From the NCBI RefSeq assembly GCF_019710585.1, contig NZ_JAIFZQ010000008.1, positions 124,001-188,000 on the forward strand: a stretch of 64,000 bases of DNA. Reading direction: 5' to 3'. The position numbers and the translations under genes are program-made. This stretch comes from Arthrobacter sp. MAHUQ-56. GTDB lineage: Bacteria > Actinomycetota > Actinomycetes > Actinomycetales > Micrococcaceae. Shown here piece by piece: positions 8,871-17,848 of this stretch (its first letter is position 1; each line of letters opens with the position of its first letter). The notes below the pieces were generated by a model that did no database searches, was not told the origin of the DNA, and was given only the letters and a program-made list of their open reading frames with translations.

Positions 8871-9740
8871 CTAGCCGCGCTGCGGCAGGCGGGCGGCCAG
8901 TTCGGCGGCGGCCTCCTGGAGGACCGGGACGTGGGCCTCGAGCTCCTCCAGGCCCATGCGGAAGACGGGGACGGCAGTCGCAAGCGACGCAAAGGCATGG
9001 CCCTGGCTGTTGAGCACAGGCACCGCCACCGCACGCATGCCGGCCTCGTTCTCCTCGTCCATGACGGCGTACCCGCGTCGGCGCACTTCCTCGATCTCCG
9101 CCCGGAAGGCGCCGCGGTCCGTGATCGACTTCTCGGCCAGGCGTTCCAGAGGAAGCTCATTCAGCAGGCGCTCCCGTTCCTCATCCTCGGCGAACGCCAC
9201 CAGGGCTTTGCCGACGGCGGTGGTGGACAGGGAGCCCAGGTGGCCGGGGTCGCTGGTCACTCGGAAGGTCTGGGGGCCATCCACCTTGCTGACGGTCAGG
9301 TGATGCAGGCCGTCGCGGACACTGAGGATGGTGGCCTCGCCGGTCTGCTCGGTGACCCTGCGCAGGATGGGCATGGCGGTTCCGGCGAAACCATGGTGGT
9401 TGGACACCCGCTGGCCCAGCTGGAAGATCCGCAGGCCCAGGTGGTACCGGCGGCCGTCGGGCTCGTAGTCGACGAAGCCGTCGCGGGTCAGCGACCCGAG
9501 CAACCGGTAGGTGGTGCTGAACGGCAGTTCTGCCCGGCGGGAGATCTCCGCGGCACTGGCGCCGCGCGGCTCGTCGCCCAGGAGGACCAGCAGGCCCAGG
9601 GCCTTGCCCACCATGTCGGTACGCTCGGCGGGGCGTGCGCCCACCTTGGCTTCCGGGGGCATGGCGTTCACGGGCTCTGCAGCGGCGGGGGCAGCAACAG
9701 CGGATTCTTCATTGGCCGCTGTGGTTTGGTTCACACTCAT
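8871..9740 (-). CDS. IclR-family regulator of shikimate/protocatechuate catabolism
   Basis: 289-residue transcription factor. A low-complexity Ala/Glu-rich leader (1-40) precedes a winged helix-turn-helix (about 45-100, with ASAAEISRRAELPFSTTYRLL) and the IclR effector-binding domain, which contains EQTGEATILSVRDGLHH and GRRYHLGLRIF. It lies between the operon it probably controls and the divergent transporter gene, the usual arrangement for PcaR/PcaU regulators. No Shine-Dalgarno sequence is visible before the ATG at 9740, so a leaderless message is possible. Effector (protocatechuate or shikimate) is inferred. Confidence 0.88.
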   Translation of the reverse strand: MSVNQTTAANEESAVAAPAAAEPVNAMPPEAKVGARPAERTDMVGKALGLLVLLGDEPRGASAAEISRRAELPFSTTYRLLGSLTRDGFVDYEPDGRRYHLGLRIFQLGQRVSNHHGFAGTAMPILRRVTEQTGEATILSVRDGLHHLTVSKVDGPQTFRVTSDPGHLGSLSTTAVGKALVAFAEDEERERLLNELPLERLAEKSITDRGAFRAEIEEVRRRGYAVMDEENEAGMRAVAVPVLNSQGHAFASLATAVPVFRMGLEELEAHVPVLQEAAAELAARLPQRG

Positions 9741-9792
9741 GCCATCGATATTGCCACAATGTGAGAGCTATTTCTAGATCGTGATTATTTTC

Positions 9793-9822
9793 TTGACAGG
9801 TGACTGCCCTCACAGTCATAGT
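9793..9822 (+). promoter_or_regulatory. Sigma-70-type promoter for the transporter gene
   Basis: Consensus -35 TTGACA at 9793-9798, 18-nt spacer and -10-like CATAGT at 9817-9822, about 150 nt before the transporter ATG. A TTCTAGAT stretch at 9772-9779 matches part of the operator at 8831-8845 and may be a half-site for the same IclR regulator. Confidence 0.5.
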
Positions 9823-9973
9823 TTCTTTATCGCGCAAGTAGCTCCCACCATGTGGCTACTGACGCCCGGGTCTCTTCCGGACTCCAGCCGCACCGCGCCC
9901 CGCCCGCACCAAGGCAGCGGCGGCTGCGACCCCCAGATCCATCGCGACAATGTCGTCACACCAAAGGAACACC

Positions 9974-11293
9974 ATGAGCCAGACACTTCCGTCCACCGGG
10001 GCGGGTGCCCTCACCTCTGCCGGGACGCCCAGGAAGGCGGCCCTCGCCAGCTTCTTGGGCAGCGCCGTCGAATACTATGACTTCTTCATCTTCGGCTCCG
10101 CCGCGGCGCTGATCTTCCCCACCGTCTTCTTCCCCAACGCCGATGCGAACGCCGCCATCATGTCCTTCGCAACCTTCGGGTTCGCCTACGTGGCCCGGCC
10201 CATCGGCGCCATCATCCTGGGCCACTTCGGTGACCGGGTGGGCCGCCGGAAGGTCCTGATGTTCACCCTGCTGCTCATGGGTGCCTCCACCTTCGTCATC
10301 GGCTGCCTCCCGGACTTCCACACGGTTGGCTGGTGGGCTCCGGCACTGCTGGTGCTGGCCCGCCTCTGCCAGGGCCTTTCCGCCGCCGGCGAGCAGGCCG
10401 GCGCCTCCTCCATGACCCTGGAGCACGCCCCGGACAACCGCCGCTCCTTCTTCACGTCCTGGACCCTCACCGGCACCCAGGGCGGGCAAATCCTCGCCGC
10501 CCTGGTGTTCATCCCCGTCCTGGCCCTGCCGGACGAGATCAAGTTCGGCATCGGCTGGCGCATCCCGTTCTGGCTCAGCGCCGCCGTCGTCGTCGTGGCG
10601 TTCCTCATCCGCCGCACGCTCCACGAGCCGCCCGCCTTCGAGGAAGCCCGCAAGAACGCCGACATCGCCAAGCTCCCCGTGGCCGACCTGCTCAAGGGCC
10701 ACTGGCGCGACGTCCTCCGCGTCATCTGCTGCGCCTTCATCGCCGCCGTCTCCACCGTGTTCGGCACCCTGGCCATCAGCTACGCCAAGACCGTTGCCGG
10801 CGTGGACGGGACCACTACGCTGTGGCTGGTGGTGGGCGCCAACCTGGTGGCCCTGGGCACGCAGCCGCTCTTCGGAATGCTCGCAGACAGGATCGGCCGC
10901 AAGCCCGTCTTCATCTACGGGGCCCTGGCCAGCGCGGCGCTGACCCCTTTGTTCCTGCTCAGCCTGGAGTCCGGCAGCGTCCCGCTGATGTTCCTGGCCG
11001 CCATCGGCATGTTCTCCGGCGGTTACGCAGCCGCCAACGCCGTCTGGCCGTCCTTCTACGCCGAGATGTTCAGCACCAAGGTCCGCTTCTCCGGCCTGGC
11101 CATCGGCACGCAGCTGGGCTTCCTGATGGCAGGGTTCGCCCCGGCGATCGTGGCGGCCATGGGCGGCATCAAGCCCGGCGGGTGGGTGCAGATCAGCATC
11201 TTCACGGCCATCATCTGCGCCGTTGCAGCAGTCTCGGCCCTGACCGCCAAGGAGTCCTTCCGGACCCCCACCAAGGAGCTCGGCCTGAAGTAG
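9974..11293 (+). CDS. MFS transporter, metabolite:H+ symporter (MHS) type, probable shikimate uptake
   Basis: 439-residue inner-membrane carrier with 12 predicted hydrophobic segments. MHS features are visible: the first helix segment SAVEYYDFFIFGSAAAL, the loop GHFGDRVGRRK after helix 2, and a second GMLADRIGRKP loop in the C-terminal half. An AAAGGA ribosome site precedes the ATG at 9974, preferred over the ATG 8 codons upstream. Divergent from the IclR gene and next to the shikimate/protocatechuate operon, so the substrate is probably shikimate, quinate or protocatechuate; it resembles ShiA more than the AAHS PcaK group. Confidence 0.88.
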   Translation: MSQTLPSTGAGALTSAGTPRKAALASFLGSAVEYYDFFIFGSAAALIFPTVFFPNADANAAIMSFATFGFAYVARPIGAIILGHFGDRVGRRKVLMFTLLLMGASTFVIGCLPDFHTVGWWAPALLVLARLCQGLSAAGEQAGASSMTLEHAPDNRRSFFTSWTLTGTQGGQILAALVFIPVLALPDEIKFGIGWRIPFWLSAAVVVVAFLIRRTLHEPPAFEEARKNADIAKLPVADLLKGHWRDVLRVICCAFIAAVSTVFGTLAISYAKTVAGVDGTTTLWLVVGANLVALGTQPLFGMLADRIGRKPVFIYGALASAALTPLFLLSLESGSVPLMFLAAIGMFSGGYAAANAVWPSFYAEMFSTKVRFSGLAIGTQLGFLMAGFAPAIVAAMGGIKPGGWVQISIFTAIICAVAAVSALTAKESFRTPTKELGLK

Positions 11294-11330
11294 GCCTCCA
11301 GCGCGTACGTTCCTGCCCGGTTACTTCGCA

Positions 11331-11378
11331 GAAAAAGCCCGCCGCCTCCTGGTAAATCCAGGGGTGGCGGGCTTTTTC
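11331..11378. terminator. Bidirectional Rho-independent terminator
   Basis: A 13-bp perfect stem (11331-11343 with 11366-11378) with runs of A on the left and T on the right lies between the convergent transporter and ligase genes, so it can end transcription in both directions. Confidence 0.85.
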
Positions 11379-11444
11379 CATGCCGCGGCGCCGGGCCCGC
11401 CATCACCAACTGGGCAGGAAGGCACGGTGGTGAACGGCGACGCC

Positions 11445-12533
11445 CTACCCCCGGCCGGTCTCCAGCACCGAAGCCAGGTCAAAGTTCACCGGCTCCTCCA
11501 GCTGCTCGTAGGTACAGGATTCCGGGTCCCGGTCCGGCCGCCAGCGGTTGAACTGGGCCGTGTGGCGGAACCGCTCCCCCTCCATGTGGTCGTACCGGAC
11601 CTCCACCACCAGTTCGGGCCGCAGCGGAACGAAGGACAGGTCCTTCCCGGCGCTCCAGCGGCTCCCTTCGGCGTTGCGGGGCGTCCGTTCGCCCTCCTCC
11701 TGCTTGGCCCAGGCCCAGGGGTGGTTGTCGAAGTCCGTTACCAGCGGCTGCAGCTGCTCGAACAGCTCCTGGCGCTTCTTCATCGGGAAGGCGCCAATGA
11801 CACCCACGCTGGCCAGGCCGCCGTCGTCCTTGTACAGCCCCAGCAGCAGCGAACCGACGGCGTCCGGCCCGCTCTTGTGCAGCCGGTAGCCGGCCACCAC
11901 GCAATCGGCCGTGCGCTCGTGCTTGACCTTGAACATCACGCGCTTGTCCGGCTCGTACCTGCCGTCCAGGCGCTTGGCCACGATGCCGTCCAGCCCCGCC
12001 CCCTCGAACTGCTCGAACCACTGCGCCGCGGTGCCCTTGTCCGTGGTGGCGGCGGTCAGGTGGACGGGTGCCTTGCTGGCCGCGAGCGCCTTTTCCAGCG
12101 CCTTCCGGCGTTCCGCGAAGGGCCTGCCGGTGTAGTCATCGTCATCCAGGGCCAGGAGATCGAACGCCACGAAACTGGCCGGGGTCTGCTGGGCCAGCAG
12201 CTTCACCCGGCTGGCGGCTGGGTGGATGCGCTGCTGCAGGGCGTCGAAATCCAGCCGGTCCCCGGAAGCGCCCACCAGGATGATCTCGCCGTCCACGACG
12301 CACCGCAGCGGCAGGTTTTCCTTGAGGGCCTCCACCAGTTCCGGGAAGTAGCGGGTCATGGGTTTTTCGTTGCGGCTGCCGATCTCCAGGTCATCGCCGT
12401 CGCGGAAGATGATGGACCGGAAGCCGTCCCATTTGGGCTCGTAGCTGAGGGCCCCGCCTCCCGGGATGCCGTCAATGCCGCTGACGGCCTTGGCGAGCAT
12501 GGGCGGGACGGGCGGCATCACGGGAAGTTCCAT
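11445..12533 (-). CDS. ligC: ATP-dependent DNA ligase, LigC type
   Basis: Seals DNA nicks; LigC-type enzymes act in non-essential repair of excision gaps. The 362-residue protein has the adenylation domain with nucleotidyl-Lys34 in EPKWDGFR, motif IIIa-like VAFDLLAL, motif IV EGAGLDGIVAKR, and an OB domain ending near GERFRHTAQFNRWRPDR. It has no primase or phosphoesterase domain, so it is not LigD. The start at 12533 (MELPVMPPVPPMLAK) fits the family; the frame extends 25 codons upstream into the end of the next gene. No Ku gene is in view. Confidence 0.88.
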   Translation of the reverse strand: MELPVMPPVPPMLAKAVSGIDGIPGGGALSYEPKWDGFRSIIFRDGDDLEIGSRNEKPMTRYFPELVEALKENLPLRCVVDGEIILVGASGDRLDFDALQQRIHPAASRVKLLAQQTPASFVAFDLLALDDDDYTGRPFAERRKALEKALAASKAPVHLTAATTDKGTAAQWFEQFEGAGLDGIVAKRLDGRYEPDKRVMFKVKHERTADCVVAGYRLHKSGPDAVGSLLLGLYKDDGGLASVGVIGAFPMKKRQELFEQLQPLVTDFDNHPWAWAKQEEGERTPRNAEGSRWSAGKDLSFVPLRPELVVEVRYDHMEGERFRHTAQFNRWRPDRDPESCTYEQLEEPVNFDLASVLETGRG

Positions 12534-12585
12534 GTGCCCATTCTTGCCCGGCAGGTGTCCGGGCGGTAGGGCGGCGCGCCCGGCT

Positions 12586-13509
12586 TCAGGCCGCCAGCAG
12601 CCAGACAATCAGCACCAGCACCGGGGCGGCCGCCGCGGTGGAAAGCAGGATGGTTTCGCGCGCCACGGCCACGCCGCGTCCGTACTGGCTGGCGAAGAGG
12701 AACACGTTCTGCGCCGAGGGCAGCGCCGCCATCAGCACCACGCCCAGGAGCATGCGGTGGTCCAGGTTGAACAGGAAGCGGCCGACGACGAACGCCAGCG
12801 CCGGCATCACTGCGGACTTGAGTGCCGTGGCAGTAAGGATTTCGGCCGTGTGTCCGCCGCTTCGAAGCATCCTGGTTCCGTGCAGCGACATGCCGAAGGC
12901 GAGCAGCACGACGGGAACGGCGGCGCCGCCCAGGAGCGTCAGGGGCGCCATCACCGGGGCGGGAAGCTGCACGTGGAAGGCTGCGAGGACCACGCCGAGC
13001 AGCGAGGCAATGATCATGGGGTTGCGGAAGGGCTGGGTCAGCATCAGGCGGGGCGCGAACCGGCCGGCCGCGGAAAGGTCCAGCAGGGTCAGGACCAGCG
13101 GGGCGAACAGCAGGAGCTGGACCAGCAGCACCGGGGCCACGGGGGTGGCGTCACCCAGGGCGTACAGGGTGATGGGGATGCCGATGTTGTTGGCGTTGAC
13201 GTAGGAACCCGCCATGGCCCCGACCGCCGTTTCGGCCAACGGCCGGGGGAACCAGATCCGGCTGGCCGCAACGTACAGCAGCGCGGTGACCGCAGCCGTG
13301 ATCATGGCAAGCGGAACGTAGGCGGAAAAGACCACGGACAGGTCGGATTTGAGCACCACGGTGAAGAGCAGCACGGGGTTGGTGATGAAGAAGGCGGTCC
13401 TGGTCAGCGCAGAAATGGTGGACTCGCCGCCCAGCCCGCAGCGTGCGGCAACATAGCCCACCGCAATGACGACGCCGATCACAGCCAGCCCGATCAGCAC
13501 ACCGCCCAC
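12586..13509 (-). CDS. AEC-family (auxin efflux carrier-like) transporter
   Basis: 307-residue membrane protein with about 10 hydrophobic segments and an internal two-fold pattern typical of AEC carriers. Conserved landmarks are GSYVNANNIGIPI in the middle and the C-terminal segment LPSAQNVFLFASQYG. Family members export organic acids or similar anions. It is co-directional with ligC (52 nt gap), but no functional link is apparent and the substrate cannot be told from sequence. Confidence 0.85.
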   Translation of the reverse strand: MGGVLIGLAVIGVVIAVGYVAARCGLGGESTISALTRTAFFITNPVLLFTVVLKSDLSVVFSAYVPLAMITAAVTALLYVAASRIWFPRPLAETAVGAMAGSYVNANNIGIPITLYALGDATPVAPVLLVQLLLFAPLVLTLLDLSAAGRFAPRLMLTQPFRNPMIIASLLGVVLAAFHVQLPAPVMAPLTLLGGAAVPVVLLAFGMSLHGTRMLRSGGHTAEILTATALKSAVMPALAFVVGRFLFNLDHRMLLGVVLMAALPSAQNVFLFASQYGRGVAVARETILLSTAAAAPVLVLIVWLLAA

Positions 13510-13678
13510 AAGAGGTACTTCCTTCCACTTCCGCTGCCTGCGCAGGCCTTCGGCGAAGCGCAGTAGTACAAGTCACAAACTTATCCGACAAGTGCGGGCA
13601 GGCGGCGTTGCGCCGCGTCCGGACCGGAAAACCCCGGGACCCTCGACACAGTACCTGCCCGGACGGTAGAGGTTAACG

Positions 13679-14719
13679 ATGGTTACTGTCGGATTTCACG
13701 CATCGCATGAACAGATCAGCCCCGGCCAGCTGCTCAAGGACGTCCAGCACGCCGAGCGCGCGGGCTTCGACGCGGCCATGTGCTCGGACCACATCGAGCC
13801 GTGGTCCGCACGGCAGGGACACTCCGGCTTCGCCTGGTCTTGGCTGGGCGCGGCGCTGGCCACCACCGGCCTGCGGTTCGGCGTGGTGACCGCGCCCGGC
13901 CAGCGCTACCACCCGGCCATCATCGCCCACGCCTCAGCGACGCTGGCCTCCATGTTCCCGGGCAGGTTCTGGTTCGCCCCCGGCAGCGGCGAGAACATGA
14001 ATGAGCACGTCACGGGGGACCCCTGGCCGCCGAAGGACGTCCGGCAGCGCCGGCTGGAGGAGTGCGTGGACGTGATCCGTCGGCTGCACCGCGGCGAGGA
14101 GGTCACCCACCGGGGCCTGGTCACCGTGGAGCAGGCGCGGATCTGGGATGTCCCCGGTTCCCCGCCGCCGCTCATTGCGCCCGCCATCAGCGTGGACACT
14201 GCCAGGAGGGCTGCGGCCTGGGCTGATGGGCTGGTGACCATCAACCAGCCGGCGGCGAAGCTTCGGGACATGCTCTCCGCCTACCGGGAGGCCGGTGGCA
14301 AGGGGAAGGCGGTGCTGCAGGTCCATCTGTCCTGGGCCGGCCGCGAGGAGGAGGCGGCAGCGATCGCGCTCGACCAGTGGCGGACCAACACGTTCGCCCC
14401 GCCCGTCCCCTGGGACCTGCCCACCGCAGGGCATTTCGACGGCGTAGGCGAGCATGTGGGCGAAAAGCAGGTTCGAAGCTCGGTAAACATTTCCGCAAGC
14501 CTGGACCGGCACGTTGAGTGGTTGTCCGAATACGTGGAGCTGGGCTTCGACGAGCTGTACCTGCACTTCGTGGGGCAGGAGCAGGCGCCCTTCATCGATG
14601 CGTTCGCCGCCGACGTGCTCCCGCAGCTGCGCACCCCGGGAAGCACCCCTTCCGGTACTCCCGCGGAACCGCAACTGGCGGCGGCGGCTGCCAACCCGGC
14701 GTCGGACGCTTCCGCATGA
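13679..14719 (+). CDS. LLM-class flavin oxidoreductase (non-F420 subgroup)
   Basis: 346-residue luciferase-like TIM-barrel flavoprotein beginning MVTVGFHASHEQISPGQLL, with the substrate/flavin region FWFAPGSGENMNEHV and the C-terminal DELYLHFVG. It resembles the family described as probable non-F420 flavinoid oxidoreductases that sit beside trehalose-synthase-like genes. Here its TGA overlaps the ATG of such a gene by 4 nt, so the pair is translationally coupled. The C-terminal 30 residues are a Pro/Ala-rich tail without structure. The substrate is unknown. Confidence 0.82.
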   Translation: MVTVGFHASHEQISPGQLLKDVQHAERAGFDAAMCSDHIEPWSARQGHSGFAWSWLGAALATTGLRFGVVTAPGQRYHPAIIAHASATLASMFPGRFWFAPGSGENMNEHVTGDPWPPKDVRQRRLEECVDVIRRLHRGEEVTHRGLVTVEQARIWDVPGSPPPLIAPAISVDTARRAAAWADGLVTINQPAAKLRDMLSAYREAGGKGKAVLQVHLSWAGREEEAAAIALDQWRTNTFAPPVPWDLPTAGHFDGVGEHVGEKQVRSSVNISASLDRHVEWLSEYVELGFDELYLHFVGQEQAPFIDAFAADVLPQLRTPGSTPSGTPAEPQLAAAAANPASDASA

Positions 14720-16410
14720 GGATCGCCGAGACCTCCGACCTGTGGTGGAAGAACGCCGTCATCTATTGCCTGGATGTGGAGACGTTCTTTGACGACGACG
14801 GCGACGGCACCGGCGATTTCGCCGGCCTCACCCAACGGGTGGACTACCTCGCCGCCCTGGGCGTGACCTGCATCTGGCTGATGCCGTTCTACCCGTCGCC
14901 GGACCGGGACGACGGCTACGACGTCACCGACTTCTTCAACGTGGACCGGCGGCTCGGCACCCTGGGTGACCTGGTGGAGTTTATCCGCGCCGCCAAGGAC
15001 CGGGGCATGCGGGTCATCGCAGACTTCGTGGTGAACCACACCTCCGACCACCACCCCTGGTTCATTGAGGCCCGGAAATCGACCGACAACCCCTACCGCG
15101 ACTTCTACGTGTGGCGGCAGGACACTCCCCCGGACACGTCCTCCGAAGTGGTGTTCCCCGGGGAGGAGAACTCGCTGTGGACGCAGGACGAGGCCACGGG
15201 CGAGTGGTATTTGCACATGTTCGCCAAGTACCAGCCGGACCTGAACGTGACCAACCCGCAGGTAAGGGACCAGATCGCCAAGGCCATGGGGCTCTGGCTG
15301 GAACTGGGGCTGGACGGTTTCCGGCTGGATGCCGTGCCGTTCTTCCTGGAGACCCGAGGCGAGCCAAAGGACCGGGCCGCCAACATCGACCCCCACGCCT
15401 ACCTCAGCGCCCTGCGCAGCTTCGTCAGCCGCCGCAACGGCAGCGCCGTGCTGCTGGGGGAGGTGAACCTGCCCTACAAGGAGCAGCTGGAGTACTTCGG
15501 CGGCCCGGAGGGCAACGAGCTGAACATGCAGTTCGACTTCATGTCGATGCAGCACATCTACCTGTCCCTGGCCAGGCAGGACGCGCGGCCGCTGGCGGAG
15601 ACGCTCAAGAGCCGCCCGCCCATCCACCCGGACAACCAATGGGCCATGTTCGTGCGGAACCATGATGAGCTCACGCTGGACAAGCTCAGCGACGGCGAGC
15701 GCCAGGAGGTCTTTGCCGCGTTCGGGCCGGAGAAGAACATGCAGATCTACGGCCGGGGCCTGCGGCGGAGGCTGCCTCCGATGCTGGGCGGGGACCAGGA
15801 GCGCCTGCGGATGGTGTACTCGCTGATGTTCTCCCTCCCCGGCACGCCTGTGCTCTTCTACGGTGAGGAACTGGGCATGGGCGAGGACCTGCGGCAGAAG
15901 AGCCGGGGCGCGGTGCGGACGCCCATGCAGTGGAACAACGAAAAGAACGGCGGCTTCTCCAGCGCCAAGGCATCGGACCTGGTGGCCCCCCTGGTGCGGG
16001 GCGAGTACGGGCCGGAGAACGTCAACGCCGCGGCGGGCAAGCGGGACCCGGAATCGCTGTTCAACTTCATGGCCACGCTGATCGCGCGGTACCGCGAGGC
16101 GCCGGAGCTGGGGTGGGGCGCGTTCGAGATCATCGACCAGCCGGAACCGTCGGTGTTCGCCCATACGTGCAGTTCCGACGGCGGCACGCTGGTGCTGTTG
16201 CACAACCTCGGCGAGGATCCGGTGAAAGTCAGTGGAAGGGTGGAACCGGAGGACGGTCCGCGCCAGGCCTACCGGAACGCCATGCTGCTGGACCTGTTCG
16301 ACGGCGGCAACGCACCCCTGGAGCCCGACGGCAGTTTCCAGGTGGAACTGGGGCGCTACGGCTACCGCTGGTTCCGGGTGCACCGCAAAGGCGACCGGCT
16401 GGCACCGTAA
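14716..16410 (+). CDS. GH13 alpha-amylase family, trehalose-synthase-like
   Basis: 564-residue glycoside hydrolase of the maltose/trehalose interconverting type. The (beta/alpha)8 barrel opens with GDFAGLTQRVDYLAALGV and FYPSPDRDDGYDV. Catalytic residues are the nucleophile Asp205 (GFRLDAV), acid/base Glu249 (LLGEVN) and stabiliser Asp317 (VRNHDELT). A C-terminal beta-sandwich follows from about 470. There is no fused maltokinase. Start is the ATG at 14716, inside the previous gene's end. It may isomerise maltose to trehalose or act on another alpha-glucoside; the LLM partner suggests a distinct role. Confidence 0.83.
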   Translation: MRIAETSDLWWKNAVIYCLDVETFFDDDGDGTGDFAGLTQRVDYLAALGVTCIWLMPFYPSPDRDDGYDVTDFFNVDRRLGTLGDLVEFIRAAKDRGMRVIADFVVNHTSDHHPWFIEARKSTDNPYRDFYVWRQDTPPDTSSEVVFPGEENSLWTQDEATGEWYLHMFAKYQPDLNVTNPQVRDQIAKAMGLWLELGLDGFRLDAVPFFLETRGEPKDRAANIDPHAYLSALRSFVSRRNGSAVLLGEVNLPYKEQLEYFGGPEGNELNMQFDFMSMQHIYLSLARQDARPLAETLKSRPPIHPDNQWAMFVRNHDELTLDKLSDGERQEVFAAFGPEKNMQIYGRGLRRRLPPMLGGDQERLRMVYSLMFSLPGTPVLFYGEELGMGEDLRQKSRGAVRTPMQWNNEKNGGFSSAKASDLVAPLVRGEYGPENVNAAAGKRDPESLFNFMATLIARYREAPELGWGAFEIIDQPEPSVFAHTCSSDGGTLVLLHNLGEDPVKVSGRVEPEDGPRQAYRNAMLLDLFDGGNAPLEPDGSFQVELGRYGYRWFRVHRKGDRLAP

Positions 16411-16411
16411 C

Positions 16412-16443
16412 CCGGGCGCCCGGCGTCGTGCCGGGACGCCCGG
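16412..16443. terminator. GC-rich hairpin between convergent genes
   Basis: Stem CCGGGCG (16412-16418) plus CCGGC (16420-16424) pairs with GCCGG (16430-16434) plus CGCCCGG (16437-16443). It lies between two convergent stops but has no T-tract, so termination efficiency is uncertain. Confidence 0.5.
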
Positions 16444-16449
16444 TTCAGG

Positions 16450-16965
16450 TCATGCCACGCTCTCCAGAGTGCCCGGCCGGGAGCCGATGCCCACGTAGGA
16501 ACCCTTGAAGAAGACAAGGGGCTCTGCGCCAGCCCGGGCACTCAGGGCACGGACTGCGCCCACAACGATGGTGTGGTCGCCGCCGTCGTACTCCTGCTCG
16601 AGCTCGCAATCCACCCACGCCAGGGCCTGGTCCAGGACCGGGCTCCCAAGCGGCGACGGTGAGTAGCTGACGCCAGCGAATTTGTCCGTGGCGGAGCGCG
16701 CAAACTGGGCCGCCAGATGCTGGTGTTCAGCAGGGAGAATGTTGACGGCGAACCGGCCCGCTGCCCGCAGCAGGGGCCAGGTGGTGGACGTGCGCGCCGG
16801 GCTGAAGGAAACCAGCGCCGGTTCCAGCGAAAGGGACGAAAACGACTGGCAGGTCATGCCGGCCGGCCCGGCCTCAGTCGAGGCGGTGATCACCGTCAGG
16901 CCCGTGGCGAAGTGCCCCATAACATGGCGCAGGCGGCGGGGAGTGAGGTCATATTGGTCCGTCAT
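16450..16965 (-). CDS. Flavin reductase (DszD/HpaC-like)
   Basis: 171-residue split-barrel flavin reductase that would supply reduced FMN to flavin-dependent monooxygenases. Family motifs: GHFATGLTVITA near the N-terminus, GMTCQSFSSLSLEPALVSFS in the FMN site, and the C-terminal PLVFFKGSYVGI. The ATG at 16965 has a GAAAGGA site upstream and is preferred over the ATG 10 codons earlier. Its neighbours include a DszA/NtaA-type monooxygenase, so it is the probable reductase partner in organosulfur breakdown. Confidence 0.87.
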   Translation of the reverse strand: MTDQYDLTPRRLRHVMGHFATGLTVITASTEAGPAGMTCQSFSSLSLEPALVSFSPARTSTTWPLLRAAGRFAVNILPAEHQHLAAQFARSATDKFAGVSYSPSPLGSPVLDQALAWVDCELEQEYDGGDHTIVVGAVRALSARAGAEPLVFFKGSYVGIGSRPGTLESVA

Positions 16966-17217
16966 GGGTGTCCTTTCAAAGGCGGGTGACCCCAATCAAC
17001 CACCCCCGCATTCACGCCTCAACTTCGGCTGAAACCTGCCGACCCCTTGCGCAACGCGGGGCCGCCGGACTTCATCCGGCGACCAGGAATGCCCCTTGAC
17101 GGGAGCAAGTGTTACCCCGGATTTCGTGCCGTGACGCAGGAGGACGGAAATCCCCCGTGCCATGCCCGGCTGGCCTAGATTGCTAAAAAGCCCAGCAGAT
17201 TACAGGAGGTGTACCAC

Positions 17218-17718
17218 GTGTCGTTGACGACGCAGCGGACCACTCACCGGCTTACCATCAACGCCCCGGCCGACCTGATCTTCACGGTACTGCGTGATTC
17301 CTCCCACTGGCCGTTCCTGGACGGGCTGACCGTCTACTCCGAACGGGTCAGCGGCGATGACGCCGAGCATGAACTGCGCACGTCCTTCGTGGCCAACGGT
17401 GCCCTGAACTCCAGCCGCTGCCACCGCCTCTTCGATGCTGCCGGACACCGCGCCGAATTCCGGCAGGTCGGTTTGGAGCACCCACTGTTGAGGCTCGGCG
17501 GCAGCTGGATGATCCTCCGTGCGGATGGCAACTCGGAGGTGACCCTCACGCACGAGTTCGAGGTGGATGGCGCAGCAGCCGGAGAACTCCCGGGGCTGAT
17601 GCACCGCACGATTGATGAATACAGCCGTCGCGAGCTGGAGGCGCTGCGCCTGAGTTCGGAGCGCCTGAGCCTGCTGGTGGAGCAGCACTCGGCAGGTGCC
17701 CACGCCAGCGAGGCCTAG
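17218..17718 (+). CDS. SRPBCC-superfamily (START/polyketide cyclase-like) protein
   Basis: 166-residue single-domain protein with a helix-grip fold pattern: TTHRLTINAPADLIFTVLRD opens the ligand pocket and the long C-terminal helix starts near PGLMHRTIDEY. The GTG at 17218 is chosen because AGGAGG lies 8 nt upstream (17204-17209); a -10-like TAGATT sits at 17176-17181. It is divergent from the flavin reductase and faces the monooxygenase gene. It may bind a hydrophobic sulfur substrate or product, but no catalytic residues can be named. Confidence 0.72.
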   Translation: MSLTTQRTTHRLTINAPADLIFTVLRDSSHWPFLDGLTVYSERVSGDDAEHELRTSFVANGALNSSRCHRLFDAAGHRAEFRQVGLEHPLLRLGGSWMILRADGNSEVTLTHEFEVDGAAAGELPGLMHRTIDEYSRRELEALRLSSERLSLLVEQHSAGAHASEA

Positions 17719-17798
17719 CACGCGCCAGGCGGCCACGCGCTGCAGGCGTCCGCCCGCTGCCGGGGCCTTCAGCGCCATGCCTGTGGTGCACAAAGGAA

Positions 17799-17836
17799 AG
17801 TGCCCCGCCATTGCTGGATCAGCATGGCGGGGCACT
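17799..17836. terminator. Bidirectional terminator hairpin
   Basis: A 13-bp stem (17799-17811 with 17824-17836) is extended by an inner TGCTG/CAGCA pairing, between the convergent SRPBCC and monooxygenase genes. Flanks are CAAAG on the left and CTTTG on the right, so each strand ends with a short T-rich tail. Confidence 0.75.
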
Positions 17837-17848
17837 CTTTGGCCAGGA

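Noticed and set aside
11364-12569. 401-codon plus-strand ORF opposite ligC
   Set aside because: Starts inside the terminator hairpin and mirrors the ligase gene.
14281-16383. 700-codon minus-strand ORF opposite the GH13 gene
   Set aside because: Antisense to a gene with full catalytic residues; His/Val/Gln-rich composition and no domain.
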